Source: Lysobacterales bacterium
GTDB taxonomy: Bacteria; Pseudomonadota; Gammaproteobacteria; Xanthomonadales; SZUA-36
DNA: 14,885 nt
Assembly (NCBI GenBank): GCA_029287515.1
Contig: JARFQZ010000034.1
Span: forward strand, 1 to 14,885
Direction: 5' to 3'
Every line of letters starts with the position of its first letter. The stretch's first letter is position 1. Under the pieces are notes generated by a model. That model worked only from the letters and a program-made list of their open reading frames with translations. It ran no database searches and was not told where the DNA came from. Of this stretch, positions 13,930 to 14,885 are shown one piece after another. The position numbers and the translations under genes were made by a program.

Positions 13930-14885
13930 ATGAAGAGGTCATCTGACGCAATCGCCTATCTCGACGCGCCCCGGTTGTTGCGAGCGCTGTCCGCCGGCAT
14001 CGGCCACGTTTTTCAGCGCAGGGAGTACCTGAACCGCATCAACGTATTCCCGGTGCCTGACGGGGACACGGGCACCAACATGGCGTTCACTTTCAAGACC
14101 ATCCTCGAGGCCACGACCACGTCGCCACAGGAACGTGTCGACGAATTGATGGACCATGTCGCCGATGCCGCGCTGGATGGGGCGCGCGGGAATTCGGGCG
14201 CCATCATGGCGCAATATTTTCACGGATTTCGCGAATCGATCGCCGGCCGCCGGCTGCTCACACCCAACCGGTTTGCAAAGGCGGCCACCGCGGGTGCGGA
14301 GGAAGCCTGGAAGGCCATGTCCAAGCCGGTTCCCGGCACCCTGCCGACTGTGCTCGAGGATTTCTCACAGGAACTCAGTCAGCGGGTCGCGGACGGGGTA
14401 ACCGACATCCAGGCGCTGTTCGCCCATGGGCTGGAAAGAGCCCGGGTCTCCCTGGCCAATACGCCCAACCAGCTTCAGGTGCTGAAAAACGCGGGCGTTG
14501 TAGATGCCGGCGGGCAGGGCTTCGTTGACCTGCTGGAAGGCATCTGGACGTTTATCGTCAGCGGTGAAGTGGACGCGGCCGCCGCCGATCTGCAAAAGGA
14601 CCTCACCGGCACTCTGCAGGAATTTGATGTGGGTGCGCACCGTTTCTGCACCGAATGCGTGGTTGAGGGTGAAGGAATTGATCGCGACGCCGTGATGAGC
14701 CGGATGGAAGCATTGGATTCAAGCTCACTGGTCGTTGCAGGCGGCAACAAAAGGGTCCGGGTTCATATCCACGTGAACAATCCGGCGGAAGTCTTCCTGG
14801 CCTGTGAAGAGTTCGGGGTGATCAAACAACAGAAAGCGGATGACATGGAGCGCCAGCACGGCCTGCTGGACCACGCCGGCGAGGT
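13930..14885 (+). CDS. DhaL/DAK2-domain fatty-acid kinase (FakA/YloV-like), partial, possibly fused to DegV
   Basis: The first 318 codons of a longer protein. Residues 15-200 form a DhaL nucleotide-binding domain: NRINVFPVPDGDTGTNMAF with metal-binding Asp residues at 44 and 46, GARGNSGAIMAQYF at 84-97, and NAGVVDAGGQGFVDLLEG around 178-195. Residues about 237-318 match the FakA middle domain (FCTECVVEGEG, DSSSLVVAGGNKRVRVHIHV with paired histidines). FakA, with a fatty-acid-binding DegV protein (FakB), phosphorylates exogenous fatty acids. The last residues before the edge look like the join to a DegV domain seen in proteobacterial fusions, but that domain is outside the window. ATG at 13930 has no Shine-Dalgarno; an in-frame TTG at 13921 is the alternative. 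Confidence 0.88.
   Translation, partial: MKRSSDAIAYLDAPRLLRALSAGIGHVFQRREYLNRINVFPVPDGDTGTNMAFTFKTILEATTTSPQERVDELMDHVADAALDGARGNSGAIMAQYFHGFRESIAGRRLLTPNRFAKAATAGAEEAWKAMSKPVPGTLPTVLEDFSQELSQRVADGVTDIQALFAHGLERARVSLANTPNQLQVLKNAGVVDAGGQGFVDLLEGIWTFIVSGEVDAAAADLQKDLTGTLQEFDVGAHRFCTECVVEGEGIDRDAVMSRMEALDSSSLVVAGGNKRVRVHIHVNNPAEVFLACEEFGVIKQQKADDMERQHGLLDHAGE

Noticed and set aside
1..14885. Mobile elements, phage genes, CRISPR arrays, toxin-antitoxin or defence systems, tRNA/rRNA genes
   Set aside because: None seen: no transposase or integrase motif, no spaced repeats and no tRNA-like cloverleaf. The window reads as core chromosome.

Overview
The window looks like ordinary chromosome from a free-living gammaproteobacterium. 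It has moderately high GC and is fully packed with core-type genes. LptD shows a Gram-negative outer membrane with LPS. The combination of LptD, RF3, a CNT nucleoside transporter, an LplT-type transporter fused to PlsC, a DUF4124-M23 endopeptidase and a one-chain L-serine dehydratase is gammaproteobacterial. A marine Chromatiales/Woeseiales- or Xanthomonadales-like lineage is possible, but that is a guess. I see no RNA gene, CRISPR array, insertion sequence, phage gene or origin, and no gene-free stretch above 300 bases (the longest is about 150).

Layout. (1) 1-3077, minus strand: a lipoprotein metallopeptidase (HExxH, PF10023 type) followed by lptD, which runs off the left edge. (2) 3117-3835, plus strand: msrB overlapping a small DUF2007/zinc-ribbon gene, divergent from block 1. 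(3) 3844-13158, minus strand: seven collinear genes with gaps from -7 to 40 bases, in transcription order L-serine dehydratase, DUF4124-M23 endopeptidase, prfC (RF3), MATE exporter, CNT nucleoside transporter, LplT-PlsC fusion, and a dimethylargininase-like hydrolase. (4) 13218-13457, plus strand: a small glutaredoxin-like protein. (5) 13462-13779, minus strand: a PspC-domain membrane protein. (6) 13930 to the right edge, plus strand: a DhaL/FakA-type fatty-acid kinase domain, cut by the window.

How they work together. Several products act at the envelope: LptD inserts LPS, the lipoprotein protease may help it, M23 cuts peptidoglycan, LplT-PlsC takes back and re-acylates lysophospholipids, PspC is linked to inner-membrane stress, and FakA-type proteins phosphorylate exogenous fatty acids. 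Others salvage or break down small molecules: serine to pyruvate, nucleoside uptake, methylarginine to citrulline. MsrB and the glutaredoxin-like protein repair or handle thiols. These links are inferred from families and position.

I did not find a wholly new system. The best leads are: a well-placed sigma-54-like -24/-12 element before the pspC-like gene; a HExxH lipoprotein directly upstream of lptD; an lptD reading frame with no ATG start and two 8-base homopolymer tracts; the two-domain LplT-PlsC protein; and a terminator-like hairpin plus T-tract inside the glutaredoxin-like gene.
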